Origin: an uncultured Eubacteriales bacterium
GTDB lineage: Bacteria; Bacillota; Clostridia; Oscillospirales; Acutalibacteraceae
Reading direction: 5' to 3'
Assembly: GCA_934630995.1 (NCBI GenBank)
Contig: CAKTXU010000175.1
Location: 1-5,009, forward strand
Length of the DNA: 5,009 nucleotides
Every line of letters begins with the position of its first letter. The first letter of the stretch is position 1. Of this stretch, positions 4,675-5,009 are shown one piece after another. The notes under the pieces are model-generated. The model did no database searches. It had not been told where the DNA came from and saw only the letters and a program-made list of their open reading frames with translations. Position numbers and translations under genes: made by a program.

Positions 4675-5009
4675 ATGGATTTGACGCCACTTATCCATTT
4701 AAGAGAACGGCTCATGGCCGGAGCCGTGGCGGGAACCGCGCTAATCGCGGAGGATTTCCGCCTGACCCGCGCGCTGGAGGCCCTGTCCCCCTTTGAAAAA
4801 GCCAGCCCTGTCTTTGCCAGGATAGGCCGGGGAACGCGGGCGTTGCTGGATCCGGACTGTCCCGATCCGGCCGCCGCGCTGCTCGAGACTCTGGCGCTCT
4901 GCGACGCGGTGCTGGTTACGCAAGGCGCCGTGGCCGCGGAGAAACCGGAGGAGCTGGAGCCGCTGCCCCTGGCAGGGCGCGGCACCGTCCTGTCCCATGC
5001 GCCCTACAG
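4675..5009 (+). CDS. HEAT-repeat-type protein of the SWIM/MoxR/VWA cluster, N-terminal fragment
   Basis: An open frame from ATG 4675 to the window end (111 codons plus two bases, no stop), with ribosome site GGGAGG (4661-4666) at 8 nt spacing. The visible part is soluble and helix-rich: IAEDFRLTRALEALSPFEK (residues ~24-42), ASPVFARIGRGTRALLD, then AAALLETLALCDAVLVTQG and EELEPLPLAGRG. From memory, the pattern 'EDFRLxRAxEAxxPxxKASPVFxKI...LLDxLxLxDAVLxTQG' opens the large HEAT-repeat proteins encoded directly after SWIM proteins in many Bacillota. The paired amphipathic helices seen here agree with that, but HEAT repeats themselves lie mostly downstream and cannot be confirmed. It is probably a scaffold for the co-encoded AAA+/VWA partners. 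The role is inferred from neighbourhood only. The gene is cut by the window edge, not visibly broken. Confidence 0.75.
   Translation, partial: MDLTPLIHLRERLMAGAVAGTALIAEDFRLTRALEALSPFEKASPVFARIGRGTRALLDPDCPDPAAALLETLALCDAVLVTQGAVAAEKPEELEPLPLAGRGTVLSHAPY

Noticed and set aside
2759..4690. A 643-codon open frame on the minus strand opposite the SWIM gene
   Set aside because: It is the shadow of a GC-rich coding sequence: it lies antisense to a gene with a recognisable zinc-finger motif and good ribosome site, shows composition typical of shadows (Gln/Arg/Gly/Pro/Leu-rich, no known motif), and runs through the other strand's promoter and out of frame into the dnaC-like remnant.
1..5009. CRISPR array, insertion sequence ends or transposase
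   Set aside because: No regularly spaced repeats and no transposase-like ORF are present. IstB-like proteins occur in IS21 elements, but there is no IstA neighbour and no terminal inverted repeats bracketing the remnant.

Overview
The window looks like chromosomal DNA from a GC-rich (roughly 60% G+C by eye) member of the Bacillota, probably class Clostridia. The evidence is strong AGGAGG-type ribosome binding sites, GTG/ATG starts, a three-gene (split alpha) transhydrogenase operon, a DnaC/DnaI-like helicase-loader remnant, and a SWIM-protein/HEAT-protein gene pair of the kind I know from Clostridia. I cannot name the genus.

Layout. (1) Positions 1-2021, plus strand: the 3' end of pntAA (alpha-1, NAD(H)-binding domain I), then complete pntAB (alpha-2, three membrane helices) and complete pntB (beta, membrane domain II plus nucleotide-binding domain III). 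They are tightly packed and evidently one operon for the proton-translocating NAD(P) transhydrogenase. A 14-bp stem with a T-tract about 100 nt downstream ends the unit. (2) Positions 2022-2345: no gene; the terminator and a run of short hairpins. (3) Positions 2346 to about 2900, minus strand: the C-terminal two thirds of a DnaC/IstB-like AAA+ ATPase with Walker B, sensor 1 and a putative arginine finger. The P-loop and N-terminus are missing, and just upstream of where the homology stops there is a perfect 12-bp GC-rich hairpin followed by TTTTTT. I read it as a decayed or deletion-truncated gene. (4) Positions 3075-5009, plus strand: an extended -10 promoter, a gene for a 478-residue SWIM zinc-finger protein, and 53 nt later the start of a HEAT-repeat-type protein that runs off the window.

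How they work together. The pnt genes encode one membrane complex coupling proton flux to hydride transfer between nicotinamide nucleotides. In this version the residues expected to grip the NADP 2'-phosphate in domain III (Lys-Arg-Ser in E. coli) are Asn-Tyr-Asp, and both known alternative positions of the intramembrane proton-channel histidine are non-histidine. Both raise questions about cofactor and coupling. The SWIM/HEAT pair matches the beginning of a widespread, functionally uncharacterised gene cluster that usually continues with a MoxR-type AAA+ ATPase and a VWA-domain protein (compare E. coli yehL/M/P/Q). The remaining members should lie just beyond position 5009. This is the most likely 'system' in the window.
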